In this document: positions 34,280-41,954 of the stretch, in pieces
How the letters are laid out: each line of letters opens with the position of its first letter
How positions within the stretch are numbered: position 1 is the first letter of the stretch
Source: ChocPot-Mid sp043804925
GTDB lineage: Bacteria; Bacteroidota; Ignavibacteria; Kapaibacteriales; UBA2268
DNA length: 64,000 nucleotides
Assembly (NCBI GenBank): GCA_043804925.1
Contig: JAZDIP010000104.1
Location: 103,813-167,812 of the forward strand
Reading direction: 5' to 3'
Notes under the pieces: generated by a model
What the model was told of the DNA's origin: nothing
What the model saw: only the letters and a program-made list of their open reading frames with translations
Databases searched by the model: none
Translations under genes and position numbers: made by a program

Positions 34280-35665
34280 ATGAAATTAATAATAATGATA
34301 TTACTTTTTTTAATTGCTCATGATATAATTTCTAGCGATTGGGTGCAAGTTAAAAGTCAAGAATATTTTGCAGTACAATCAATAAATTGTTCAGATAGTA
34401 ATAATTGTTTTGCTCTTGGTAATTATGGGTCAGAACTTAAAGATTTCGGTTGGAGATTGTATAAATCTACCAACCAAGGTATTACATGGGTATTAAAATA
34501 CAGTGCAAAAAATATCTACGAACAGGAAGACCCGCAAATCTTCAATGTAAATGAATGTGTTTCTCTCCATCCTGATTATTACTTTATTGCTTCAGACGAT
34601 GGCGATATCATAATTAAAAGCACGGACGAGGGTTCTACATTTAGAAAGATATTAGTGAATGGCGATTCAGATTATTTAGAAGATTTGGCTATGTGGGACA
34701 CACTTTATGGCTTTGCAACAAATTCAAAAAATTATTTTACTACCAAAGATGGTTGGGAAACATTTGAGAAACATCCAAAACTAAATACTGACCAGACATA
34801 TTATTCACCTGTATTTTTAGATTCAAATACAGTTGTTATGACCTACCATGCCCGACTTGGTTGGAATGACGGTAAGGGTGTTGCTTTTGTAAAATATCAT
34901 ATAGACATGCATAAATGGGATACATTATTTTATTTTGAAAGGGATCCAAGTGCATATTTTGATCTAATAAAAAGTATATATTTTTTAGATGATACATTAG
35001 GTTTTAGTTGTGGTTATAGAAGTGATACTGCTTTGCCGGATGGCAGATATTATGATATTATATATAAGACAAAAGATGGTGGTAATAATTGGGAATTAAT
35101 CCATAAAGAATATATATATCCTTATAAGGGTTTTTATAACAATATTTCTTTCTATGACGATAAAAATGGAATGGCAGTTGGTTATTTCGGAAAAATAGCC
35201 ATGACAAACGACGGAGGCAATACATGGATTTATGAAGAATTACCTAATGAAATAGATAATGCGGCGAAAATGCTTGTTTGCTGGGCTGGACGCACGCCGC
35301 TTATTGGAACTTGGGGTGTAGGGATTTTCCGGTATGAAGGTGATTTCTTTAAGTTTCCACTGGATACGACAGATGTGGAAGAAAATGAGATTTCAACTTC
35401 AGAAATCTCAGTTATTGTATCGCCAAATCCTGTCGGGCAATATTTACTGGCTGGCTTTTCATTGAAAGGCAATAAACCTCAATACTGTAATTTGACTCTG
35501 GTTAATACTTTAGGTCAGGAAATCGCAACTATACTTAATGAAAACATAAACCCGGGTAATCATTCAATCAAACACAATGTATCCGGTTTAACTGACGGAA
35601 CATATTATTTAGTACTTAAGAATGCAGAAGGTGTTCACTCAACACCTGTTGTAATTCTTAAATAA
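34280..35665 (+). CDS. BNR/YCF48-like repeat protein with T9SS sorting domain
   Basis: 461 residues with a signal peptide (about 1-18). The body is a propeller of BNR/Asp-box type repeats: STNQGITW, STDEGSTF, TKDGWETF, TKDGGNNW and TNDGGNTW, as in YCF48- or sialidase-like propellers, here without evident catalytic residues. The last 93 residues are a T9SS domain almost identical, also in DNA, to that of the Omp28-like gene (30750-31042). A strong terminator follows. It is likely a secreted or surface protein. Confidence 0.87.
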   Translation: MKLIIMILLFLIAHDIISSDWVQVKSQEYFAVQSINCSDSNNCFALGNYGSELKDFGWRLYKSTNQGITWVLKYSAKNIYEQEDPQIFNVNECVSLHPDYYFIASDDGDIIIKSTDEGSTFRKILVNGDSDYLEDLAMWDTLYGFATNSKNYFTTKDGWETFEKHPKLNTDQTYYSPVFLDSNTVVMTYHARLGWNDGKGVAFVKYHIDMHKWDTLFYFERDPSAYFDLIKSIYFLDDTLGFSCGYRSDTALPDGRYYDIIYKTKDGGNNWELIHKEYIYPYKGFYNNISFYDDKNGMAVGYFGKIAMTNDGGNTWIYEELPNEIDNAAKMLVCWAGRTPLIGTWGVGIFRYEGDFFKFPLDTTDVEENEISTSEISVIVSPNPVGQYLLAGFSLKGNKPQYCNLTLVNTLGQEIATILNENINPGNHSIKHNVSGLTDGTYYLVLKNAEGVHSTPVVILK

Positions 35666-35692
35666 TTAAAAAATTAATTTGACAAAAAATTG

Positions 35693-35725
35693 GCTGGCAT
35701 ATTAAAATATGCCGGCTTTTTTTTT
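35693..35725 (+). terminator. Strong intrinsic terminator after the BNR cargo gene
   Basis: GCTGGCATATT (35693-35703) pairs with AATATGCCGGC (35706-35716) with one G-T pair, followed by nine T. Confidence 0.92.
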
Positions 35726-35735
35726 ATCTTTTCTT

Positions 35736-35797
35736 TCCTGCAAAAGCAGGAGTCGCTGAACCCGTCATTGCGAGGAACGCAGTGAGGAAGCAATCTC
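35736..35797. repeat. Dispersed repeat GTCATTGCGAGGAACGC...GAAGCAATCTC with a CCTGC hairpin
   Basis: TCCTGCAAAAGCAGGA (35736-35751) and then GTCATTGCGAGGAACGCAGT (from 35764) through GAGGAAGCAATCTC. The second part matches, inverted, the sequence at 49448-49480. The first resembles the hairpin at 48258-48277. Similar repeats occur in intergenic DNA of many bacteria. Confidence 0.75.
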
Positions 35798-35889
35798 AAA
35801 TTCTTAATATAGAAAATAAACAAATTAAATCAAAAATATAATCGAAATTCGTAAATTGTATTTTTTGACGATGCGATAAGGAAAATGAA

Positions 35890-36456
35890 ATGGCTTACGA
35901 AGAAGGAAGCAACAAAGAAATATTTATTATTCATAATATTAGGTTTAAAAAGTACATTTTACGTAGCAGGATTGAAACTGAAGTAAAAAAACTTGCCGAC
36001 AGAATCAACAATGACTACAAAGGACAAAAAGTACTTTTTATTGTTGTTCTCAAGGGTTCCATTTTCTTCGCTTCCGACTTATTAAGGAACATTGATTTGG
36101 ACTGTGAAATTGAAACCGTTCGTGCAAGCAGTTACGGGAGCGAAATGAAAAATTCAAGGTTGAGACTCTCAATTGAAAATGTTGAGATAAGCGGAAAAAA
36201 TATTATTATTATTGAAGATATTATTGATACGGGCAACACATTATCAGAATTGATGAGGAGGTTAAAGGAAGAAAATCCGAAATCACTCGAGGTAGTTACC
36301 TTCTTGTCTAAACCCGACAAAAGGGAACATGATGTTAAACTCAAATATGTCGGCATGGAAATACCGCCTGCATTTGTTATCGGCTATGGTCTTGACTATG
36401 CCGAGCAGGGGAGACATTTACCCGACATATATATTTTAGATGAAAAAAAGCAATAA
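35890..36456 (+). CDS. hpt: Hypoxanthine phosphoribosyltransferase
   Basis: 188 residues. A type I phosphoribosyltransferase of purine salvage. The PRPP-binding signature IIIIEDIIDTGNT is near 105-117. The early VVLKGSIFFASDLLR is the conserved KGS loop, followed by SSYGSEM (the flexible loop). The late KYVGMEIPPAFVIGYGLDYAE binds the purine. It converts hypoxanthine or guanine plus PRPP to IMP or GMP. It stands alone between a terminator/repeat and a heptad array. Confidence 0.95.
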   Translation: MAYEEGSNKEIFIIHNIRFKKYILRSRIETEVKKLADRINNDYKGQKVLFIVVLKGSIFFASDLLRNIDLDCEIETVRASSYGSEMKNSRLRLSIENVEISGKNIIIIEDIIDTGNTLSELMRRLKEENPKSLEVVTFLSKPDKREHDVKLKYVGMEIPPAFVIGYGLDYAEQGRHLPDIYILDEKKQ

Positions 36457-36473
36457 AGTTAACTTAATAACGA

Positions 36474-36535
36474 ATAATGAATAATGTAGAATGTAGAATG
36501 TAGAATGTAGAATGTAGAATGTAGGATGAATAATA
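36474..36535. repeat. Heptad tandem array (AATGTAG)n between hpt and the acyl-CoA dehydrogenase gene
   Basis: AATAATG units lead into five or six near-perfect copies of AATGTAG (about 36483-36523), then diverged units. Slippage could change copy number between strains. Confidence 0.85.
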
Positions 36536-36557
36536 ATAAAATAAAAGGGGATGAATT

Positions 36558-37721
36558 ATGAATTTTGAACAAGTAGATTATTACAATATAGATGAGCTTT
36601 TTACCAATGAAGAAAAATTGGTGAGAAGCACAGTACGTGATTTTGTTGAAACCGAGATAAATCCAATTATTCAGGAATGTTTTCTAAAAGGAATGTTTCC
36701 TTTGGATTTAGTCCCCAAGATGGCTGACATTGGATTATTTGGTATAAATATTGACCCTGAATATAGTGGTGTAGGAGCTAATCACACAGTATACGGAATT
36801 GCAATGCAGGAACTTGAAAGGGGAGATTCGGGAATAAGGTCATTCGCTTCGGTTCAAAATTCTTTGGTGATGTATCCCATAAATAAATATGGAACAAAAC
36901 AGCAAAAACAAAAATGGCTGCCTAAACTGGCAAAGGGTGAATCAATAGGATGCTTTGGATTGACTGAACCGGACTTTGGTTCAAATCCGGCAGGTATGAT
37001 TACCACTGCCAGAAAGATTGACGGCGGCTACTTGCTCAATGGTGCTAAGATGTGGATTACAAGCGGTTCAATAGCGGATATTGCTATTGTTTGGGCTAAG
37101 TTAGATGGGGAAGTTCATGGCTTTATAGTCGAAAAGGGAATGAAAGGTTTTAGTACTAAAGAAACGAGGGGAAAATTATCCTTGAGAGCTTCAATTACAT
37201 CAGAACTGATTTTTGATGATGTCGAGATACCTGAAGGAAATATTTTAAATGTGGAAGGGCTTAAAGGACCTTTAAGCTGTCTGACTCAGGCACGCTATGG
37301 GATTGCCTGGGGTGCTGTTGGTGCGGCAATGGATTGTTATGACTCAGCTTTGAAGTATGCAAAGACAAGAATTCAGTTCAACAAACCGATAGCTTCCTTC
37401 CAGATTGTACAAAGTAAACTCGTATGGATGTTGGAAGAAATAACCAAAGCGCAGCTATTAAATTATCGTCTCGGCAGGTTAAAAGATGAAGGGAAAGCAA
37501 GAAACCAGCAAGTATCTCTTGCTAAGAGGAATAATGTTCACATGGCTTTGCAATGTGCAAGATTGTCGAGAGAGATACATGGTGCCAATGGTATTTTAGG
37601 TGAATATCCCGTTATGAGACATTCGGCTAATCTTGAATCTGTCAATACTTACGAAGGGACTTATGATATTCAGACATTGATTTTGGGTCAGGATATTACG
37701 GGAATTTCTGCGTTTATGTGA
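36558..37721 (+). CDS. Acyl-CoA dehydrogenase, glutaryl-CoA dehydrogenase type
   Basis: 387 residues. The early SVQNSLVMYPI, the flavin loop CFGLTEPDFGSNPAGM (about 135-150), WITSGSIADIAIVWAK and the catalytic Glu in NTYEGTYDIQTLILGQDITG (near 365) all match glutaryl-CoA dehydrogenases, which oxidise and decarboxylate glutaryl-CoA to crotonyl-CoA in lysine and tryptophan breakdown. Conservation of these stretches is good, but short-chain acyl-CoA substrates other than glutaryl-CoA cannot be excluded. AAGGGG stands before the ATG. No pathway neighbours adjoin it, although a family III CoA-transferase is encoded at 9631-10824. Confidence 0.88.
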   Translation: MNFEQVDYYNIDELFTNEEKLVRSTVRDFVETEINPIIQECFLKGMFPLDLVPKMADIGLFGINIDPEYSGVGANHTVYGIAMQELERGDSGIRSFASVQNSLVMYPINKYGTKQQKQKWLPKLAKGESIGCFGLTEPDFGSNPAGMITTARKIDGGYLLNGAKMWITSGSIADIAIVWAKLDGEVHGFIVEKGMKGFSTKETRGKLSLRASITSELIFDDVEIPEGNILNVEGLKGPLSCLTQARYGIAWGAVGAAMDCYDSALKYAKTRIQFNKPIASFQIVQSKLVWMLEEITKAQLLNYRLGRLKDEGKARNQQVSLAKRNNVHMALQCARLSREIHGANGILGEYPVMRHSANLESVNTYEGTYDIQTLILGQDITGISAFM

Positions 37722-37809
37722 TTTTTGAAAGATTTGAATAATAAGTATTAATATTGGGAGAGCATCTTAAAACAAACTTTACTTAATTGTCAAATATTAT
37801 TGAATTAGT

Positions 37810-38727
37810 ATGAAAATTTTCAAAATGATAATTACGAAAAGTTGGTTGTGCTTAATATTTATTCTTTTGTCAAATATACAGGTTATGTCAAGTGATGAAA
37901 TCAGTACGACTGATAGCACAGATCATGATAAGCACCTAAATGACTATATTGGTAAAAAAGCAAAATTTTATGTTAATGCTTTTATTGGATTATCAAATCC
38001 TATCGCTGAGGCCGGTTTTGAAGTTGTTGTAGATAACTTTTTACCAAGATTCTCCTTTAGTTACGAGCTATCATACTTATTTGGTTTGGATTTCTTTGGT
38101 TTAGACAAAACAATAAATAGTTCTCAGTTTTATGGTACTGGTTTATCAAATAAATTCTCTGGAGGATATTGTATTTCACAATGGAATGCATTTGCTGAAA
38201 ATAGACTATTCGGACCTAAATTGGAAAGACAATCAATAACTAGTGATGGATTAGGAAAAAATAAAAAAGTACATTCAACTCAAGTAGGGTACAATGCTTT
38301 TAAAAGACTGAACTTTAAATTTGATTTTTTAGTAACATCTGCTTTTGGTGGTTTATTGGATGAATCTGACTGCCGATGTTGGAAAAAAGGGAGTGACAAA
38401 TATTATATTCCAAAGTTAAGCTACGAAACTATTGGTAAAGGTTATGACCCGCATGATATTTATGATTTAGGATTTATTATGAATACTCATATGGATAAAT
38501 ACGGATGGTATTTTGCATATACTAACAGATATAGAGGTTTAGAAGAATATACTTATTTACTAAGATTTCAATTTGGAGTTTTATATTATAAAAACGCAAA
38601 AATATTTGTTGAGAATGATGGTTGTTGTGAGTTTAATAGTCAGGTTTTCGGTTCGGAAAATAATCTTATTAAGAAGCCAACCAATCCTACAATATTATTG
38701 AAATTATTATTTGGTGTAACCATTTAA
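37810..38727 (+). CDS. Unknown exported protein, possibly outer-membrane associated
   Basis: 305 residues with a signal peptide (about 1-27, LCLIFILLSNIQVMSS). The body has alternating aromatic strands (FYVNAFIGLSNPIAEAGFEVVV, RFSFSYELSYLFGLD, YGWYFAYTNRYRGL, TILLKLLFGVTI), compatible with a small beta-barrel ending in a hydrophobic strand. Cys-containing insertions (CRCWKK, GCCEF) are unusual for a barrel. I do not recognise the family. It precedes the orphan DUF2283 gene by 37 nt. Confidence 0.7.
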   Translation: MKIFKMIITKSWLCLIFILLSNIQVMSSDEISTTDSTDHDKHLNDYIGKKAKFYVNAFIGLSNPIAEAGFEVVVDNFLPRFSFSYELSYLFGLDFFGLDKTINSSQFYGTGLSNKFSGGYCISQWNAFAENRLFGPKLERQSITSDGLGKNKKVHSTQVGYNAFKRLNFKFDFLVTSAFGGLLDESDCRCWKKGSDKYYIPKLSYETIGKGYDPHDIYDLGFIMNTHMDKYGWYFAYTNRYRGLEEYTYLLRFQFGVLYYKNAKIFVENDGCCEFNSQVFGSENNLIKKPTNPTILLKLLFGVTI

Positions 38728-38764
38728 TTATTGCTTAGTATTGTTCATTTAAGGAGTACTAAAT

Positions 38765-38965
38765 ATGAATATAAAATATTTTCAGGATACTGATACATTA
38801 TTTTTGAATTTTAATGATAATGAAATTTATGAAACAAAGGATATTAATGAAAATTTACTTGTTGAACTTGATAAAAAAGGGAATATTGTCAGCATGACAC
38901 TTGAGCATGCCAAAAATTATGCCAATATTAATGATTTATCCTATCAACGATTAGCTGCTGTTTAG
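38765..38965 (+). CDS. DUF2283 protein, orphan antitoxin-like paralogue
   Basis: 66 residues, about 88% identical to the DUF2283 protein at 19827-20027 (same length, same ends). It lacks a DUF4258-like partner, but the sequence just upstream, GTTCATTTAAGGAG (about 38741-38754), matches the last codons plus ribosome-binding site of that partner gene. It therefore appears to be a duplicated copy whose toxin gene has been lost. It may still be expressed, as the AAGGAG site is retained. Confidence 0.85.
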   Translation: MNIKYFQDTDTLFLNFNDNEIYETKDINENLLVELDKKGNIVSMTLEHAKNYANINDLSYQRLAAV

Positions 38966-39072
38966 TACTTTAATTAGTAAAAAATTCTTGTTTTTAAGAA
39001 TACATCATCCCGAACACTACTTAACGATCTTATTAATTTCCAGTGAAATTTGGAGTTATATCAATAAATACC

Positions 39073-39080
39073 TAATTTTG
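39073..39080 (+). promoter_or_regulatory. Candidate -7 box TAATTTTG before ffh
   Basis: TAATTTTG fits the TAnnTTTG consensus of Bacteroidota and lies 27 nt before the ffh start. No clear upstream box was found. Confidence 0.3.
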
Positions 39081-39106
39081 TAGTTCGTATTTTTTGGATT
39101 AAGCAA

Positions 39107-40444
39107 ATGTTTGAGAATTTACAAGAAAAATTAGAATTAGCGTTAAAGCGGTTTCGTGGACAGGCAACTATTTCGGAAGAAAATATTTCTGAAGCGATGC
39201 GTGAGATTCGCCGTGCATTACTTGAAGCGGATGTTAACCTTGAAGTTGCTAAAAAGTTTGTTGAAGAAGTTAAGACGAAAGCGGTCGGTACGGAAGTAAA
39301 AGGCAATTTACTCCCCGAGCAGCTTATCGTAAAACTTGTTCGCGATGAGCTTGTCGAAATTATGGGCAAGAACAGAAGCGACTTAATCTTTTCTCCGACT
39401 CCGCCTACAGTCATTATGGTTGCGGGTTTACAAGGTTCAGGTAAAACAACATTTTGCGCCAAATTAGCTAAGAGTTTAAGAAAGAAAGGCAGACAACCAT
39501 TATTAGTTGCCGCCGACGTTTACCGTCCAGCTGCTATTGACCAGTTGCAGTCATTAGGTAAACAGGCAAATTTACCTGTATTTACTCATGATTCCATGGA
39601 ACCTGTAACAATAGCAAAAGAAGCTGTTAGTTATTCCAAACGCTTTGCCCGTGATGTGGTGATTATTGATACTGCAGGCAGATTGACTATTGACGAACAA
39701 ATGATGAAAGAGGTTGAGAATATAGCAAATGCTGTGAAACCTACTGAAACTCTTTTTGTCTGTGATGCAATGATTGGGCAGGATGCAGTAACAACTGCAA
39801 GAGCATTTCACGAGAAATTGAATTTAACAGGAATTGTTCTTACCAAACTCGATGGTGATACAAGAGGTGGTGCGGCTTTATCAGTACTTGAGGTTGTCGG
39901 TAAACCGATAAAGTACGTTAGTACAGGTGAAAAACTTGATGCAATTGAGCCATTTCATCCGGACAGAATTGCTTCGCGAATCCTTGGGATGGGTGATATT
40001 CTAACTCTTGTCGAAAAAGCGGAAGTACAGTTCGACACTCAGCAAGCTGAAAAACTTGAACAAAAGCTCAGGAAGAATCAGTTTACATTTGATGATTTTC
40101 TTGACCAGCTTGCTACAATTAAAAAGATGGGTTCTATCAGGGATTTGCTAGGCATGATTCCCGGTATGGACAAGCAATTAAGAAATGTAAATATTGACGA
40201 AAATGGTTTTGCTAAAATTGAAGCAATCATCAGGTCAATGACCAGAGACGAGCGGCAGAATCCTAAAATACTGAATGGTTCAAGGAGAAAAAGAATTGCT
40301 ACAGGTAGCGGAACAACTATACAGGATGTTAACCGTCTGTTGAAGCAATTCGATGAAATGGGCAAAATGATGAAAAACCTCTCACGCGGAGGGAAATACA
40401 AGATGTTGCAGAATTTCAAAATGCCATCAGGAATGGGGAATTAG
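39107..40444 (+). CDS. ffh: Signal recognition particle protein Ffh (SRP54)
   Basis: 445 residues. GTPase that binds signal sequences of nascent membrane proteins with 4.5S RNA and docks at FtsY. The N domain has four helices (EEVKTKAVGTEV near 65). The G domain has GLQGSGKTTF (near 107), the DTAGR box (near 187), TKLDGDTRGGAAL (near 246) and GTGE-type STGEKLDAIEPF. The M domain (about 300-445) is methionine-rich, with the RNA-binding SGSRRKRIA-like NGSRRKRIATGSG. The length is normal. The SRP RNA gene is not seen in this window. Confidence 0.98.
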   Translation: MFENLQEKLELALKRFRGQATISEENISEAMREIRRALLEADVNLEVAKKFVEEVKTKAVGTEVKGNLLPEQLIVKLVRDELVEIMGKNRSDLIFSPTPPTVIMVAGLQGSGKTTFCAKLAKSLRKKGRQPLLVAADVYRPAAIDQLQSLGKQANLPVFTHDSMEPVTIAKEAVSYSKRFARDVVIIDTAGRLTIDEQMMKEVENIANAVKPTETLFVCDAMIGQDAVTTARAFHEKLNLTGIVLTKLDGDTRGGAALSVLEVVGKPIKYVSTGEKLDAIEPFHPDRIASRILGMGDILTLVEKAEVQFDTQQAEKLEQKLRKNQFTFDDFLDQLATIKKMGSIRDLLGMIPGMDKQLRNVNIDENGFAKIEAIIRSMTRDERQNPKILNGSRRKRIATGSGTTIQDVNRLLKQFDEMGKMMKNLSRGGKYKMLQNFKMPSGMGN

Positions 40445-40494
40445 TGAAAAGTGGAAAGTGAAAAGTGGAAAGTGAAAAGTGGAAAGTGGAAAGT
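40443..40494. repeat. 14-bp (two-heptad) tandem array AGTGAAAAGTGGAA
   Basis: About three and a half copies of GTGAAAAGTGGAAA directly after the ffh stop, followed by CCTTCGACAAGCTCAGGATGAC (40499-40520), a dispersed repeat. Confidence 0.8.
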
Positions 40495-40604
40495 TGTCCT
40501 TCGACAAGCTCAGGATGACGGGAGAAGGGAAAAAGTTTGATGATGAATTTGTTTCATTGTGATTTATAAATAATATTTTTTAAATTTTTTAAAGGAATAA
40601 TAAC

Positions 40605-41096
40605 ATGGTAAAATTACGTTTAAGACGTAAGGGAAGACGGCACTTCGCAGTCTATGATGTAGTAGCAATCGATGGCCGCAAAAGGCGCGACGGCGCATAT
40701 TTGGAAAGATTGGGTTTTTACGACCCGAATACTAAACCTTCGACAATTTCAATTGACCCTGACAGAGCCATATATTGGCTGAATGTCGGAGCACAACCTA
40801 CACCGATAGTAAACAACCTTTTAAAGTATGAAGGTATATTGCTTAGAAGGGCAATGGGATTTAAAGAAAAGAATCAGGTTGAAATCGAAGAAGCAGTAAA
40901 ACTTCACAAAGAGAAAGCTCTCGAAAGATATCACAAAGAGAAAGCTGATAGAAAGAATAGAAAAGAAGCTAAGTTGAAAGCAGAGGAAGATACTAAAAAG
41001 TCAGAAGCTGAAGCTGCAGAAAAAGCGAAACAAGCTGAAGCCGCAGAAAAAGCGAAACAAGCTGAAGCTGAAACTGCTCCTCCTGCCGAGGCATAG
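40605..41096 (+). CDS. rpsP: 30S ribosomal protein S16 with charged C-terminal extension
   Basis: 163 residues, about twice the usual 80-90. The S16 core is residues 1-80: VKLRLRRKGRRHFAVYDVVA, RDGAYLERLGFYDP, and the later DRAIYWLNVGAQPT and VNNLLKYEGI. From about 95 on the chain is a Lys/Glu/Ala-rich helix-forming tail, with EAAEKAKQA repeated twice near the end. Extended S16 tails occur in Bacteroidota. It follows ffh, but the rimM-trmD-rplS genes that follow rpsP in many bacteria are absent here. A terminator closes the unit. Confidence 0.96.
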   Translation: MVKLRLRRKGRRHFAVYDVVAIDGRKRRDGAYLERLGFYDPNTKPSTISIDPDRAIYWLNVGAQPTPIVNNLLKYEGILLRRAMGFKEKNQVEIEEAVKLHKEKALERYHKEKADRKNRKEAKLKAEEDTKKSEAEAAEKAKQAEAAEKAKQAEAETAPPAEA

Positions 41097-41121
41097 ATGT
41101 AGTTAGAAAATAAATTTGTAT

Positions 41122-41155
41122 AAAAGCTGTTCTGTGACGTGAACAGCTTTTTTTT
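41122..41155 (+). terminator. Intrinsic terminator of rpsP
   Basis: AAAAGCTGTTC (41122-41132) pairs perfectly with GAACAGCTTTT (41141-41151), followed by a run of T. Confidence 0.93.
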
Positions 41156-41257
41156 ACTATAATGTTATTCTTAGACTCTATTTTCTTTCATTTAATGGAA
41201 TTGAAAAATTTGTTATGTCTTAAAAAATTGCTATATTGTCGAAAAATAAATTAGTAA

Positions 41258-41584
41258 ATGATAGATATTCAGAAACATATTGATTATTGGGTAAAAACTG
41301 CAGAATCAGATATTGAAATTGCAGATATATTAATTTCCAAAAATAAAATAAAACATGGATTGTTTTTTTGTCATTTAATCCTTGAAAAAATCCTGAAGGC
41401 TCATTTTATTAAAAATACAGGTGCAGTTGCACCTAAAATACATGATTTAATTTATTTGGTAAACAAATCCAATTTGTCTTTATCCAATGAATCTGTTAAT
41501 TTCTTGATTGAAATTCAAAGGTATCAATTGGAAGGTAGATATCCCGACTATGAAGTTTCTATACCACTCACATCAGAAAGCTAA
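41258..41584 (+). CDS. HEPN-domain protein, truncated by an in-frame stop
   Basis: 108 residues of a HEPN domain, the toxin half of HEPN/MNT pairs (RNase or substrate of nucleotidylation). It starts IDYWVKTAESDIEIADILI, then HGLFFCHLILEKILKA and KIHDLIYLVNKSNL, and ends RYPDYEVSIPLTSES. After the TAA at 41582-41584 the same frame continues EILLKTKELMLWLKNQL and stops at 41638, which is exactly the missing last helix of HEPN proteins. A single A-to-T change (AAA to TAA) would explain it. The truncated protein lacks about 17 residues and may be inactive. Confidence 0.8.
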   Translation: MIDIQKHIDYWVKTAESDIEIADILISKNKIKHGLFFCHLILEKILKAHFIKNTGAVAPKIHDLIYLVNKSNLSLSNESVNFLIEIQRYQLEGRYPDYEVSIPLTSES

Positions 41585-41616
41585 GAAATATTATTGAAAA
41601 CAAAAGAACTTATGTT

Positions 41617-41937
41617 ATGGTTGAAGAATCAGTTATAAATATAGTTAAAAAATATATACTTGAATTACAAGAAAAAGGATTGTATTTCAAAAAAGTAATT
41701 TTATACGGAAGCCATGCAAAAGGAACAGCAAAAACTGATAGTGATATTGATATAATGCTTGTTTCTAAACTGTTTGATGATGATAAAAAGAAATATTATC
41801 CAATAGTTTGGCTGTCTAAAATAAGGACTGAAAACCGCATTGAGCCATATTTGATTAGTGAAAAAGCTTTTAATACCGCCTTCTCTCCATTGATAGATGC
41901 GGCAAAGTATGAAGGTTATGAAATTGTAATAAATTAA
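41617..41937 (+). CDS. MNT nucleotidyltransferase, antitoxin partner of HEPN
   Basis: 106 residues. The nucleotidyltransferase motif LYGSHAKGTAKTDSDIDIML (GSx10DxD) is near 30-49, and a third acidic region is RTENRIEPYLI. It follows HEPN and its ATG lies inside the untruncated HEPN frame, so the ancestral genes overlapped by 22 nt. MNT proteins of this kind add nucleotides to the HEPN partner and neutralise it. This copy looks intact even though the HEPN is truncated. Confidence 0.88.
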   Translation: MVEESVINIVKKYILELQEKGLYFKKVILYGSHAKGTAKTDSDIDIMLVSKLFDDDKKKYYPIVWLSKIRTENRIEPYLISEKAFNTAFSPLIDAAKYEGYEIVIN

Positions 41938-41954
41938 TGATATTAGAATGCTTT

